A model generated the notes under the pieces. The model had not been told where the DNA came from, did no database searches, and saw only the letters and a program-made list of their open reading frames with translations. A DNA stretch of 64,000 nucleotides, from contig NZ_JAIQZK010000002.1 in NCBI RefSeq assembly GCF_020075545.1, positions 186,001-250,000 of the forward strand, read 5' to 3'. This document shows, piece by piece, positions 8,466-17,417 of this stretch; positions within the stretch are counted from its first letter, which is position 1, and each line of letters starts with the position of its first letter. Position numbers and translations under genes: made by a program. The DNA is from Nocardioides sp. TRM66260-LWL (lineage in GTDB: Bacteria; Actinomycetota; Actinomycetes; Propionibacteriales; Nocardioidaceae).

Positions 8466-9341
8466 GTGCGTTTCCTGAACCGCTCCGCCGGCCGACTGTC
8501 GCGCTACCGTCGCGGCCCGGTCGCCGGACTGCTGCTGCTGCTGCTCGGGCTCGGGCTCACCGGCGGCCTCTACCAGGCCTTCTCGCCGGCTCAGGCCGCG
8601 AAGTCCGACACCCAGGCGATGCAGGTCGAGAAGGGTCGCAAGCTCTTCCTCGTCGGCTGCTCGTTCTGCCACGGCCAGAACGGTCAGGGCATCTCGACGA
8701 TCGACGGCAACCAGCTCGGCCCGTCCCTCGTCGGCGTCGGCGCCGCCGCGGTCGACTTCCAGGTCGGCACGGGCCGCATGCCGATGGCCCAGCCGGGCGC
8801 CCAGGCCCCGCGCAAGAAGGTCGTCTACACGCAGGACGAGATCGACGCGATGGCGGCCTACGTCGCCTCCCTCGGCCCCGGCCCGGCCGTCCCGGCCGCC
8901 AAGGACTACAGCGTCGAGGGGCTCACCGACGCCGAGCGCCAGGAGGCGATCGTGCGCGGTGGCCAGATCTTCCTCACCAACTGCACCGCGTGCCACAACT
9001 TCGACGGCGCCGGCGGCGCGATGCCGCGTGGCGGCTACGCCGTCAACCTGCACAGCGTCGAGCCGCGCTACATCTACGAGGCGCTGCTGACCGGCCCGCA
9101 GAACATGCCGTCGTTCAGCAACGGCAACCTCTCGCCGGAGGAGAAGCGCGACGTGATCGCCTACATCACCTCCATGCGTGAGACCCCGAGCTACGGTGGA
9201 TTCACGCTGGGCAGCCTCGGCCCCGTGGCCGAGGGCCTGTTCGCGTGGGTCGTCGGCATCGGCGGCGCGGTCGGCTTCGCCGTGTGGATCGCGGCCCACT
9301 CGACCCGATCGACCAAGAAGAAGGCGGAGGTGGACGCGTGA
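8466..9341 (+). CDS. qcrC: di-haem cytochrome c subunit of the bcc complex
   Basis: A 291-residue actinobacterial QcrC. An N-terminal membrane anchor (residues about 18-38) is followed by two c-type haem sites, CSFCH (Cys65, Cys68, His69) and CTACH (Cys173, Cys176, His177), and a C-terminal membrane helix near 250-275. It passes electrons from the Rieske centre directly to the aa3 oxidase and replaces a soluble cytochrome c. The GTG at 8466 follows GAGGAC. Its TGA overlaps the GTG of qcrA by 4 nt. Confidence 0.97.
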   Translation: MRFLNRSAGRLSRYRRGPVAGLLLLLLGLGLTGGLYQAFSPAQAAKSDTQAMQVEKGRKLFLVGCSFCHGQNGQGISTIDGNQLGPSLVGVGAAAVDFQVGTGRMPMAQPGAQAPRKKVVYTQDEIDAMAAYVASLGPGPAVPAAKDYSVEGLTDAERQEAIVRGGQIFLTNCTACHNFDGAGGAMPRGGYAVNLHSVEPRYIYEALLTGPQNMPSFSNGNLSPEEKRDVIAYITSMRETPSYGGFTLGSLGPVAEGLFAWVVGIGGAVGFAVWIAAHSTRSTKKKAEVDA

Positions 9342-10429
9342 GCGACCAGCACCTGCCCGAGCACGTCTCCGGCGACGACGCCGGCAGCGACCTCGAGCCC
9401 ATCCGCGACCCCGGCCTGCCCGAGCACCAGTGGCGGCCGACCGACGTCGACCCGAAGGCGGAGAAGCGCGCCGAGCGACAGGTCGCGATCCTCTTCGGCC
9501 TCTCGGCCCTGAGCACGTTCCTGTTCCTCGTCTCGTACTTCACCTTCAAGGTGGGCGACGAGTGGGACTCCAGCCTCGGCCTCGGAGTGTCCAACGTGGC
9601 GCTCGGCGGCACGTTCGGCGCGGCGCTGCTCTTCATCGGCGCCGGCATCATCCAGTGGGCGCGCAAGCTCATGGCCGACCACGAGATGGTCGAGATGCGC
9701 CACCCGGCCGCCTCCTCGGAGGAGGACCGCGAGGCGACGCTCGCCGCGCTCCAGGCCGGTCTCGAGGAGTCGGGCATCGCCCGCCGCCCGCTGATCCGCA
9801 ACTCCCTGATCGGCTCGGTCGCCCTGCTGGGCGCACCGGCCGTCGTCCTGCTGCGCGACCTCGGTCCGCTCCCGGGCGACAAGCTCAAGCACACCGTGTG
9901 GAAGCCGAACATGCGCCTGGTGCGCGACGTCGTCGGCACGCCGATCAAGGCGTCCGACATCGAGATCGGCGACCTCATCAACGGTGCTCCGGAGGCCCTG
10001 TTCCCCACCGAGGAGAACGGCTACCCGGAGATCGAGGGCGTCGAGCTCCAGGCCGAGAAGGCCAAGGGCGCGATCATCGTCGTCCGCATCGAGCCGGACG
10101 AGCTCCAGCCCGGCCGCGGCCGGGAGAACTGGGACGTCGACGGCATCGTCTGCTACTCCAAGATCTGCACCCACGTCGGGTGCCCGATCTCGCTCTACGA
10201 GCGCACCACCCACCATGTGCTGTGCCCCTGTCACCAGTCGACCTTCGATCTGGCCGATTCCGCCCGGGTGATCTTCGGCCCTGCAGCACGCCCCTTGCCC
10301 CAGCTCCCCTTGGGCGTTGACGACGAGGGATATCTGATCGCCCGGAGTGACTTCCTCGAGCCCGTGGGCCCGAGCTTCTGGGAACGAGACAGCAAGGACA
10401 TCGGCAACCAAGGCGAGGCTGACGTATGA
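9338..10429 (+). CDS. qcrA: Rieske iron-sulfur subunit of the bcc complex
   Basis: A 363-residue protein with three predicted membrane helices (about 50-70, 85-105, 150-170), the long actinobacterial form rather than the single-helix form. The [2Fe-2S] ligands are in CTHVGC (Cys277, His279, Cys282) and CPCHQS (Cys296, Cys298, His299). It transfers electrons from menaquinol to QcrC. GTG start in a 4 nt overlap with qcrC; its stop overlaps the ATG of qcrB. Confidence 0.97.
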   Translation: MSDQHLPEHVSGDDAGSDLEPIRDPGLPEHQWRPTDVDPKAEKRAERQVAILFGLSALSTFLFLVSYFTFKVGDEWDSSLGLGVSNVALGGTFGAALLFIGAGIIQWARKLMADHEMVEMRHPAASSEEDREATLAALQAGLEESGIARRPLIRNSLIGSVALLGAPAVVLLRDLGPLPGDKLKHTVWKPNMRLVRDVVGTPIKASDIEIGDLINGAPEALFPTEENGYPEIEGVELQAEKAKGAIIVVRIEPDELQPGRGRENWDVDGIVCYSKICTHVGCPISLYERTTHHVLCPCHQSTFDLADSARVIFGPAARPLPQLPLGVDDEGYLIARSDFLEPVGPSFWERDSKDIGNQGEADV

Positions 10430-12138
10430 GCATCGACACCAGCAAGGTCGCGGAGAGCAACCGCTCGTCCGCGGCGACCGCCGCGAAGCCGAACCGCGCA
10501 GGCTCCGTCGCCCTCTGGGCCGACGAGCGGCTCGGTCTCGGCACCGCGATGAAGAAGAACCTCCGGAAGGTGTTCCCGGACCACTGGTCCTTCATGCTGG
10601 GCGAGATCGCCCTGTGGAGCTTCGTGGTCCTCCTCCTCTCGGGAGTGTTCCTCACCCTGTGGTTCAAGCCCTCGATGGGCGAGGTCACCTACCAGGGTTC
10701 CTACGACGCGCTGCGCGGCATCCCGATGTCCGAGGCGTTCGCGTCCAGCCTGCACATCTCCTTCGACGTGCGCGGCGGCCTGCTGATGCGTCAGATGCAC
10801 CACTGGGCCGCGATGCTCTTCGTCGCCTCGATGATGGTGCACCTGCTGCGCGTCTACTTCACGGGTGCGTTCCGCAAGCCGCGCGAGCTCAACTGGGTCA
10901 TCGGGTCGCTGCTGCTGCTGCTCGGCACCCTCGAGGGCTTCACCGGCTACTCGCTGCCCGACGACCTGCTGTCGGGCACCGGCATCCGCGCCGCGGACGG
11001 CTTCATGAAGTCCATCCCGGTGGTCGGCACGTACCTGTCGTTCTTCCTGTTCGGCGGCGAGTTCCCGGGTGACGCGATCATCCCGCGGCTCTACATCATC
11101 CACGTGCTGCTGATCCCCGGCCTGCTCCTCGGCCTGATCGCCGCCCACATGCTGCTGCTCGTCTACCACAAGCACACGCAGTGGCCTGGCCCCGGCCGCA
11201 CCGAGCAGAACGTCGTCGGCTACCCGATGCTGCCGGTGTACGCCGCCAAGGCCGGTGGCTTCTTCTTCATCGTCTTCGGCATCACCGCCGTCATGGGCGG
11301 TCTGCTGACCATCAACCCGGTGTGGAAGTTCGGTCCGTACGACCCGACCAAGGTCACCGCCGGCTCACAGCCCGACTGGTACATGGGCTGGCCCGACGGA
11401 GCGCTGCGCATCATGCCCGGCATCGAGTCGCACCTGTTCGGCCACACGATCGCCTGGAACGTCTTCCTGCCGATCATCGTGCTGCCCGGCCTGATGTTCA
11501 CGATCCTGGCGGCCCTGCCGTTCCTGGAGTCCTGGATCACCGGCGACAAGCGCGAGCACCACCTGCTCGAGCGTCCGCGCAACGCCCCGACCCGCACGGC
11601 CCTGATGGTCGCCCTGATGACCTTCTACGGCCTCCTGTGGGCTGCCGGCGGCAACGACATCATCGCCATCAAGCTGCACGCCAGCATCAACGCGATCACC
11701 TACTTCATGCGGGTGGCCGTGTTCGTGGGCCCGCTGCTGGCCTTCGCGATCACGCGTCGCTGGTGCATCTCGCTGCAGCGTCACGACGAGCAGAAGCTGC
11801 TGCACGGCTACGAGACCGGCATCATCATGCGGTCGGCCGAGGGCGGCTACTCCGAGCGTCACCTGCCGATCTCCGAGTCGGCTGCGTACACGCTCACGGC
11901 GCGCGACGACGACGAGGTCTACGTGCCCGAGACCAAGGTCGACGAGAACGGCGTGGCTGCACCGGTCGGTCGTCTCGACGCCCTGCGTGGCAAGCTCTCG
12001 GCCCTGTGGTTCGCGGACAACGTCCAGCGGCCGACTCGGGACGAGATCGAGGAGGCGCGTCACCACTTCGAGCACGAGCTCGAGGGTGGTCACGACGAGC
12101 ACGCGGCCCTCGAGAGCAGCGAGTCCGTCAAGCACTGA
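10426..12138 (+). CDS. qcrB: cytochrome b subunit of the bcc complex
   Basis: A 570-residue cytochrome b. Haem-ligand histidines lie in MRQMHHWAAMLF near residue 125 with a second His 14 residues on (MVHLLRVYF), and in IIHVLLIPG and AAHMLLL near 225-242. The quinol-site loop PDWYMGW is near 325. A hydrophilic C-terminal tail of about 100 residues rich in D and E extends beyond the last helix, typical of actinobacterial QcrB. It is the last gene of the operon, followed by a strong hairpin terminator. QcrB is the target of bcc inhibitors such as telacebec in mycobacteria. Confidence 0.97.
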   Translation: MSIDTSKVAESNRSSAATAAKPNRAGSVALWADERLGLGTAMKKNLRKVFPDHWSFMLGEIALWSFVVLLLSGVFLTLWFKPSMGEVTYQGSYDALRGIPMSEAFASSLHISFDVRGGLLMRQMHHWAAMLFVASMMVHLLRVYFTGAFRKPRELNWVIGSLLLLLGTLEGFTGYSLPDDLLSGTGIRAADGFMKSIPVVGTYLSFFLFGGEFPGDAIIPRLYIIHVLLIPGLLLGLIAAHMLLLVYHKHTQWPGPGRTEQNVVGYPMLPVYAAKAGGFFFIVFGITAVMGGLLTINPVWKFGPYDPTKVTAGSQPDWYMGWPDGALRIMPGIESHLFGHTIAWNVFLPIIVLPGLMFTILAALPFLESWITGDKREHHLLERPRNAPTRTALMVALMTFYGLLWAAGGNDIIAIKLHASINAITYFMRVAVFVGPLLAFAITRRWCISLQRHDEQKLLHGYETGIIMRSAEGGYSERHLPISESAAYTLTARDDDEVYVPETKVDENGVAAPVGRLDALRGKLSALWFADNVQRPTRDEIEEARHHFEHELEGGHDEHAALESSESVKH

Positions 12139-12163
12139 CGCCACGGCGCCAGGCACGACCCCA

Positions 12164-12193
12164 GGGGGTCGGCTCCTTCGGGAGCCGACCCCC
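12164..12193 (+). terminator. terminator of ctaE-qcrCAB
   Basis: A perfect 13 bp stem (12164-12176 with 12181-12193) closed by a TTCG tetraloop, 25 nt after the qcrB stop. From here to 12285 I see no gene. Confidence 0.9.
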
Positions 12194-12285
12194 TTCGTCG
12201 TCTCCGGAGGCCCTCCCCCACGCTCGGCATCCAGCCCCGGGTCGAAGAAGGTCTCAGGCTCGGAGGTGGGCGGTGCGCAGGAGCC

Positions 12286-12819
12286 TCACGGACGCAGCAG
12301 ACGCAGACCGACGAACCCGGGCTGCGAGCTCAGTCGCGCATGCATGGCCGGATCGCGCTCGGCCACCTCGGGGGACGCTCGGTGCTCCACCAGCCGTTCG
12401 ATGAGGAAGCCCGCATCCGTGACCCCGGCGCACCAGTCGGAGAGCGGCTGACGCCAGGAGCGCACCTGCCAGTCCTGCTGACAGGTCTCCTCGACCCAGC
12501 CGCGGTCGAAGTACCCTCCCCCGACGTGCTGCCAGTCCCAGGTGGGATGGGTGTGGTCGACGTGGTCAATACCACGAGGGCAGCCGGCACGCGGGCACGC
12601 GGGCACGCGCATCGGGCTGGCGTCCAGGCCATGGACCTCGGCGCCGCGTCGCACGAGCTCCTCGGCGTGGAGGCCCGGCCCCGCAGCCGAGGTCCAGGAC
12701 ACGACGTCCGGCCACGTCGCCGAGCAGGGCGAGCACGGTCGGACGGGCGAAGGGGACTCGTACTGGGCGTCAACCACCCGTGGAGCCCGCCCACAACGCA
12801 CGACGCCCCCGGAGTCCAT
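12286..12819 (-). pseudogene. degraded SAM-dependent methyltransferase
   Basis: Pieces of one class I methyltransferase lie in two frames. The frame ending at 12286 encodes VVDAQYE, then after a shift near 12750-12756 the other frame reads RPTVLALLGDVAGRRVLDLGCG (motif I). A second shift within a run of C (about 12679-12682; one extra base) returns to the first frame with LHAEELVRRGAEVHGLDASP. About 100 residues are then missing and the text resumes with a typical C-terminus: TWDWQHVGGGYFDRGWVEE, WRQPLSDW, AGFLIERLVEHR. Two compensating frameshifts plus an internal deletion make it non-functional. The only upstream ATG (12819) lies inside the terminator of the L,D-transpeptidase gene, so the real 5' end is probably gone too. 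Confidence 0.75.
12587..12610. repeat. three tandem copies of GCACGCGG at a deletion scar
   Basis: Three 8 bp units (the last ending in C) lie at the point where the methyltransferase pseudogene loses its middle. Short repeats of this kind can mediate slippage deletions. Confidence 0.5.
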
Positions 12820-12839
12820 GACGGATGCTCCCGGGGGCG
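12804..12839 (-). terminator. terminator of the L,D-transpeptidase gene
   Basis: A GC-rich stem (12804-12814 with 12828-12839, one bulged base) about 35 nt beyond the stop at 12873. There is no T-tract, as is usual in actinobacteria. Confidence 0.7.
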
Positions 12840-12872
12840 CCTGGGAGTCTCTCAGCGGCTCCAGTGCGGCCC

Positions 12873-14114
12873 TCAGGCCAGGGCGGAGCCCTTCTCGTAG
12901 GCCTTCCAGCCGATGTTCCAGTCGCCGTAGCCGTTGCCGGGCTCCATCGGACGATCGGTGCCCGTGGTCTCGACGACATCGCCACGGCGGCTCAGGTCGT
13001 AGAGCCACTTGGCGTTCGCCGTGCTCATGCCCGTGCAGCCATGGCTCACGTTGGCGCGGCCCTGGGAGCCCACGCTCCACGGAGCGGCGTGGATGAACTC
13101 GCCGGAGTAGGTGAGTCGCATGGCCCACTGGACGTTGTCGATGTCGTAGGCCTCGGAGCCGCCGATGCCGACGGTCTCGGAGTTCATCCGCTTGCTCGCG
13201 AACTTCTCGATGATCACCTTCACGCCCGAGCGGGTGATGAAGCCGGGCTTGCCGGTGGTGATCGGCAGCGTGCGCAGCAGCTTGCCGTTGCTGTAGACCT
13301 GCATCTGGTGGGTCTGCGCGTTCACCTTGTAGACGTGGGCGTCACCGACGGTGAAGTCGGACTCACGGTCCTTCTGGCCGTAGACGCCTCCGCCTGCGGA
13401 GACCGAGTTGATGTCCGCAGCCACGTGCACCTTCGTGCCGGGCTTCCAGTAGGACTTCGGGCGCCAGTGCACCTCGGTGTCGCTGATCCAGTGCCACGCA
13501 CCCTGCTGGACCGGCGACGAGGTGACGGTCAGGTGCTTCTCGATCGAGGCGCGGTCCTTGACCGGCAGGTCGAAGGTGACGATGACGGGCATGCCGACGC
13601 CGACCTTCTCGCCGTCGAGCGGCGCGATCGAGGGGAAGACCTGCTGGGTCTTCACGTCGAGCGCCTCGGTGCGGAAGCTCATCGCCTTGCTGACCGCGAC
13701 GCCGGCGGCGTCGACCCCCTTGGCCTGCACCCGGTAGGTCGTCCCCGGCTCCAGCAGCCCCGACGCCGTCCAGGCGGTGCCGTCCGAGCCCAGGGCGCCG
13801 TCGAGCCGACCCTCCGGACCACGAACGGTGACGGACTCGAGCTTCCCGTCGCTGATGGACGCCTTGAGCGTCGTGTCGACGGGCACGGACGTGGCGCCGC
13901 GGTTGACGTTGAAGCTCACGATGGCGGCCGACGAGGGCGCTGCCGCACCGGTGGTGGCCGGGCTGTCGGCCTGGGCGCCCGTGCCGGAGCCCTGCGTCGA
14001 TCCCCCGGCGTTGCAGGCCGCGAGCGCGAGGAGAGGCACCACCGCGGCGACCGCGGCAGCCCGCCGCAGAGGCGGGACGTGGAAGGGGGCGGGACGGGTG
14101 CTGCGCATGGACAT
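12873..14114 (-). CDS. L,D-transpeptidase lipoprotein (Ig-like plus YkuD domains)
   Basis: A 413-residue exported enzyme that forms 3-3 peptidoglycan cross-links. The signal peptide ends in a lipobox (LLALAAC, Cys about 34), so it should be membrane-anchored. Residues about 60-150 and 150-260 are bacterial Ig-like beta domains; the YkuD domain covers about 265-400. The catalytic motif SHGCTGMS is near residue 357, with the upstream HAAPWSVG histidine near 341. This is the LdtMt2/Ldt-lipoprotein layout. The ATG at 14114 is preceded by GGGAG; an in-frame ATG lies 6 nt later. A -10 TACTCT is at 14193-14198. Confidence 0.95.
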   Translation of the reverse strand: MSMRSTRPAPFHVPPLRRAAAVAAVVPLLALAACNAGGSTQGSGTGAQADSPATTGAAAPSSAAIVSFNVNRGATSVPVDTTLKASISDGKLESVTVRGPEGRLDGALGSDGTAWTASGLLEPGTTYRVQAKGVDAAGVAVSKAMSFRTEALDVKTQQVFPSIAPLDGEKVGVGMPVIVTFDLPVKDRASIEKHLTVTSSPVQQGAWHWISDTEVHWRPKSYWKPGTKVHVAADINSVSAGGGVYGQKDRESDFTVGDAHVYKVNAQTHQMQVYSNGKLLRTLPITTGKPGFITRSGVKVIIEKFASKRMNSETVGIGGSEAYDIDNVQWAMRLTYSGEFIHAAPWSVGSQGRANVSHGCTGMSTANAKWLYDLSRRGDVVETTGTDRPMEPGNGYGDWNIGWKAYEKGSALA

Positions 14115-14192
14115 GACTCCCGGGCGTCGGGTCGTGTGCGGACGGGTCACAGGTGAGGACGCATCCGGCGGCGCATTCGTTGCGCTGCGATC

Positions 14193-14198
14193 AGAGTA
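14193..14198 (-). promoter_or_regulatory. -10 box TACTCT upstream of the L,D-transpeptidase
   Basis: On the minus strand TACTCT lies about 80 nt upstream of the ATG at 14114. A weak CTGCGT at about the -35 distance is the only candidate partner. Confidence 0.4.
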
Positions 14199-14216
14199 AA
14201 GGAGGGTGTGTAGACG

Positions 14217-14256
14217 CAGCGATTCCGCACGCCCGGACGGACGTGCGGAATCGCTG
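14217..14256 (-). terminator. terminator of ctaC-ctaD-ctaF
   Basis: A perfect 14 bp stem (14217-14230 with 14243-14256) and 12 nt loop, 14 nt past the ctaF stop. Its stem is less GC-rich than the other terminators, and it sits just upstream of the L,D-transpeptidase promoter. Confidence 0.8.
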
Positions 14257-14269
14257 AGGGCATCACGCC

Positions 14270-14686
14270 TCAGTGGGCGTGCTCGCCCCGGTAGTACTCG
14301 AAGACCAGGCCGCACACGGCGATGGCGCCGACGGCGCCGCCGATGATGGCCAGCCACCAGGCCTGCATCGCGACCGAGAAGACGATCAGACCGAGCGTCA
14401 GGGCCGCCCAGAGCGGCCACCACGAGTAGGGCGGGAAGAAGCCCAGCTCACCGGCGCCGTCGGCGATCTCGGCGTCCTTGCGGTCCTCGGGACGAGGGTC
14501 CAGGCGCCGGGCGGTGAAGCCGAGGTAGAGCGTCACCATCGCGGTCAGGAGCGTGGTCATGGTGAGGGCGGAGGTGCCCGTCCAGTCGCCGCCCTTCTCG
14601 GAGGCGTCCGTGACCAGCCAGTACGCGGGGGTCACGAGCACCAGGAAGACGGTGCAGACCCCGAAGATCCAGGCCTCGGCCTTCAC
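14270..14686 (-). CDS. ctaF: cytochrome c oxidase subunit IV (actinobacterial)
   Basis: A 138-residue membrane protein with two N-terminal helices (about 5-25 and 38-60), a polar loop, [14 protein letters not shown], and two C-terminal helices. This is the actinobacterial fourth subunit of aa3 oxidase (Rv2199c type). The ATG overlaps the ctaD stop by 4 nt. It closes the ctaC-ctaD-ctaF unit. Confidence 0.93.
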   Translation of the reverse strand: MKAEAWIFGVCTVFLVLVTPAYWLVTDASEKGGDWTGTSALTMTTLLTAMVTLYLGFTARRLDPRPEDRKDAEIADGAGELGFFPPYSWWPLWAALTLGLIVFSVAMQAWWLAIIGGAVGAIAVCGLVFEYYRGEHAH

Positions 14687-16437
14687 CGCTGCTCACCTCC
14701 GGTCGTGTCGTCGTCGAGCAGGTCCTCCAGGTGCTCCCGGCGGCCCTCCATGTCGGGGGCGTCGGTGCCGGCGCCGTTGCCATTCTCCTCGAGGTCGAGG
14801 ACCGCGATCTCCGGGTGGTGGAGGTCGAAGGCCGGCGACTCCGAGCGGATCCGCGGGATCGTGTGGAAGTTGTGCCGCGGCGGCGGGCAGGAGGTCGCCC
14901 ACTCCAGCGAGCGGCCCCAGCCCCACGGGTCGTCGGTGTTGACCAGCGGGTTCCGACGCGAGACGTACACGTTGTAGAAGAACGGCAGCATCGACAGCGA
15001 CAGCAGGAATGCGCCCACGGTCGAGATCTGGTTCAGGAACGTGAACCCGTCGGACGGCAGGTAGTCGGCGTAGCGGCGGGGCATGCCCTCGACGCCGAGC
15101 CAGTGCTGCACGAGGAACGTGGTGTGGAAGCCCACGAACAGGATCCAGAAGTGCAGCTTGCCGAGCCGCTCGTCGAGCATCCGTCCGGTCATCTTGGGCC
15201 ACCAGAAGTAGAAGCCCGCGAACATCGCGAACACGACGGTGCCGAAGACGACGTAGTGGAAGTGCGCCACGACGAAGTACGAGTCGGACACGTGGAAGTC
15301 CAGCGGCGGGCTCGCGAGGATGATGCCGGTGAGGCCACCGAAGAGGAAGGTCGTCAGGAAGCCGATCGACCACAGCATCGGGGTGTCGAAGCTGAGCGAT
15401 CCGCCCCACATCGTGCCGATCCAGTTGAAGAACTTCACGCCGGTCGGGACCGCGATCAGGAACGTCATGCCGGAGAAGAACGGCAGGTCGACGGCGCCGG
15501 TGACGAACATGTGGTGCGCCCACACGGCGACCGAGAGGATCGCGATGCCGAGGGTCGCGCCGACCAGGCCGATGTAGCCGAAGATCGGCTTGCGGCTGAA
15601 GACTGGCAGGATCTCGGTGACGATGCCGAAGAACGGCAGCGCGATGATGTAGACCTCGGGGTGGCCGAAGAACCAGAACAGGTGCTGCCACAGGATCGGG
15701 CCGCCGTGCGCGGCGTCGAAGACGTGGGCGCCCAGGATGCGGTCGGCCTCGAGCGAGAGCAGCGCGCCGGCGAGCACCGGGAACGCGATGAGCACCAGCA
15801 GGCTGGTGATCAGGGTGTTCCAGGTGAACAGCGACATGCGGAACATGGTCATGCCCGGCGCGCGCATGCAGATGATCGTGGTGATGAAGTTGACCGCACC
15901 GAGGATCGAGCCCAGACCGGCCATCCACAGGCCCATGATCCACAGGTCTCCGCCGACGCCCGGGCTGCGGACGGCGTCCGACAGCGGGGTGTAGGCGAAC
16001 CAGCCGAAGTCGGCCGCGCCCTGAGGGGTCAGGAAGCCGGACGCGGCGATCAGGCCACCGAACAGGAACAGCCAGTAGCTGAACATGTTCAGACGCGGGA
16101 ACGCGACGTCCGGGGAGCCGATCTGCAGCGGCATGATCACGTTCGCGAAGCCGAAGAACAAGGGCGTCGCGAAGAGCAGCAGCATGATCGTGCCGTGCAT
16201 CGTGAAGAGCTGGTTGTACAGCTCGTCGTTGACGATCTGCTGGCCCGGGTAGGCGAGCTCGGAGCGGATCAGCAGCGCCATGACGCCGGCGATCAGGAAC
16301 CAGGCGAACGAGGTCACCAGGTACATCTTCCCGATCAGCTTGTGATCGGTGGTGGTCATGATCCGCACCAGCTGGGTGCCGAGCGGCTTGCGCTCGGGGA
16401 TCACCGTGGTGGGCGGCGGACTGGCGACGGCGGTCAC
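14683..16437 (-). CDS. ctaD: cytochrome c oxidase subunit I
   Basis: The 584-residue catalytic subunit carrying haem a, haem a3 and CuB. The CuB and Tyr-His motif WFFGHPEVY is near residue 262, with AHHMFVTG near 310, HFHYVVFG near 395, and the low-spin haem ligand region [13 protein letters not shown] near 80. About twelve membrane helices are visible, and a hydrophilic tail of about 40 residues extends past the last. GTG start in a 4 nt overlap with ctaC. In many actinobacteria ctaD is elsewhere on the chromosome; here it is kept with ctaC and ctaF. Confidence 0.97.
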   Translation of the reverse strand: MTAVASPPPTTVIPERKPLGTQLVRIMTTTDHKLIGKMYLVTSFAWFLIAGVMALLIRSELAYPGQQIVNDELYNQLFTMHGTIMLLLFATPLFFGFANVIMPLQIGSPDVAFPRLNMFSYWLFLFGGLIAASGFLTPQGAADFGWFAYTPLSDAVRSPGVGGDLWIMGLWMAGLGSILGAVNFITTIICMRAPGMTMFRMSLFTWNTLITSLLVLIAFPVLAGALLSLEADRILGAHVFDAAHGGPILWQHLFWFFGHPEVYIIALPFFGIVTEILPVFSRKPIFGYIGLVGATLGIAILSVAVWAHHMFVTGAVDLPFFSGMTFLIAVPTGVKFFNWIGTMWGGSLSFDTPMLWSIGFLTTFLFGGLTGIILASPPLDFHVSDSYFVVAHFHYVVFGTVVFAMFAGFYFWWPKMTGRMLDERLGKLHFWILFVGFHTTFLVQHWLGVEGMPRRYADYLPSDGFTFLNQISTVGAFLLSLSMLPFFYNVYVSRRNPLVNTDDPWGWGRSLEWATSCPPPRHNFHTIPRIRSESPAFDLHHPEIAVLDLEENGNGAGTDAPDMEGRREHLEDLLDDDTTGGEQR

Positions 16438-17327
16438 TGCGCTTCTCCCTCGCTCTTGAGGCCGGCCTGGGTGGTGGCGTCGGAGCCGCCCAGCAGAGGC
16501 TGGTCGGACACGTAGCCCTGCTTGACGCGATCACGGAGGTACGCGTCGTATTCGGCGGGCGAGACGACCTTCACGTTGAAGAGCATCCGCGAGTGGTACA
16601 CGCCGCAGAGCTCGTAGCACTTGCCGGCGAACTCGCCGGTGCGCTGCGGGGTGACCTGGAAGGAGTTCTTGCGGCCCGGGATGACGTCCATCTTGATGAG
16701 GAAGCCCGGGACGCCGAAGTCGTGGATGACGTCGGGGGACGTCAGCTGGAAGCGCGTGGTCTCGTCGTTCGGCAGGACCAGCGTCGGGATGTACGAGGCG
16801 GTGCCCGACTCGTAGGCGAAGCCCTGCCCGCCGGCCTCGGCCTTGATGTCGTCCGGCAGCGGGTAGTTGAAGGTCCAGCTCCACTGCTGACCGACGACCT
16901 GGATCGTCTGGTCGGGCTGCACGCTGTCGTCGAGGACGATGTTCTGCACGCGCACGGTGTGCGCGAAGAACACGATCACCATCATGACCGGCGCGATCGT
17001 GTAGAAGATCTCGAGCGGCAGGTTGTAGCGCGTCTGCACCGGGACCTCGTCGTCGTGGCGGCGCCGGTAGCGCACCACCACCCACGCGATCAGACCCCAG
17101 ACGACCACGCCGGTGATCAGGGCCGCGATCCACGCGCCGCGCCACAGGGCGAGCGTCGACTCACCCTGCTTCGTGACGGGGTCCGGCATGGCGAAGCGCT
17201 TCCACTCGGCCGAGGTCTCGGACGAGCAGCCTGCCATCAACATCAGTCCGGCGAGCGTCACGGTCAGGGCGAGCGTGCGCGAGGCGCGCGTCAGCCGAGC
17301 CGTGCGCCGGGGGAGCTGCAGACTCAA
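16434..17327 (-). CDS. ctaC: cytochrome c oxidase subunit II (lipoprotein)
   Basis: A 297-residue subunit with a lipobox (LMLMAGC, Cys about 34), two membrane helices (about 68-90 and 112-130) and a C-terminal cupredoxin domain. The CuA site is [12 protein letters not shown] near residue 236, and [11 protein letters not shown] is the aromatic electron-entry region. It starts with TTG at 17327, preceded by GAGAGGAAGG at 8 nt; no better start is in frame. It leads the ctaC-ctaD-ctaF operon and is divergent from the cysteine desulfurase-like gene. Confidence 0.96.
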   Translation of the reverse strand: MSLQLPRRTARLTRASRTLALTVTLAGLMLMAGCSSETSAEWKRFAMPDPVTKQGESTLALWRGAWIAALITGVVVWGLIAWVVVRYRRRHDDEVPVQTRYNLPLEIFYTIAPVMMVIVFFAHTVRVQNIVLDDSVQPDQTIQVVGQQWSWTFNYPLPDDIKAEAGGQGFAYESGTASYIPTLVLPNDETTRFQLTSPDVIHDFGVPGFLIKMDVIPGRKNSFQVTPQRTGEFAGKCYELCGVYHSRMLFNVKVVSPAEYDAYLRDRVKQGYVSDQPLLGGSDATTQAGLKSEGEAQ

Positions 17328-17405
17328 CGGTTGAGCCTTCCTCTCAGGCGTACTTAGGTGTTTCCACAGTACCGGACCACCTGCAGGGGGAGGGCGTCGG
17401 GGCGC

Positions 17406-17411
17406 TAGCGT
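17406..17411 (+). promoter_or_regulatory. leaderless -10 box TAGCGT
   Basis: TAGCGT ends 6 nt before the GTG at 17418. Confidence 0.5.
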
Positions 17412-17417
17412 TCCGGT

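Noticed and set aside
12286..13128. 280-codon reading through the L,D-transpeptidase 3' end as an intact methyltransferase
   Set aside because: Its first 100 codons are antisense-frame sequence of the transpeptidase and its terminator, and motif I is out of frame.
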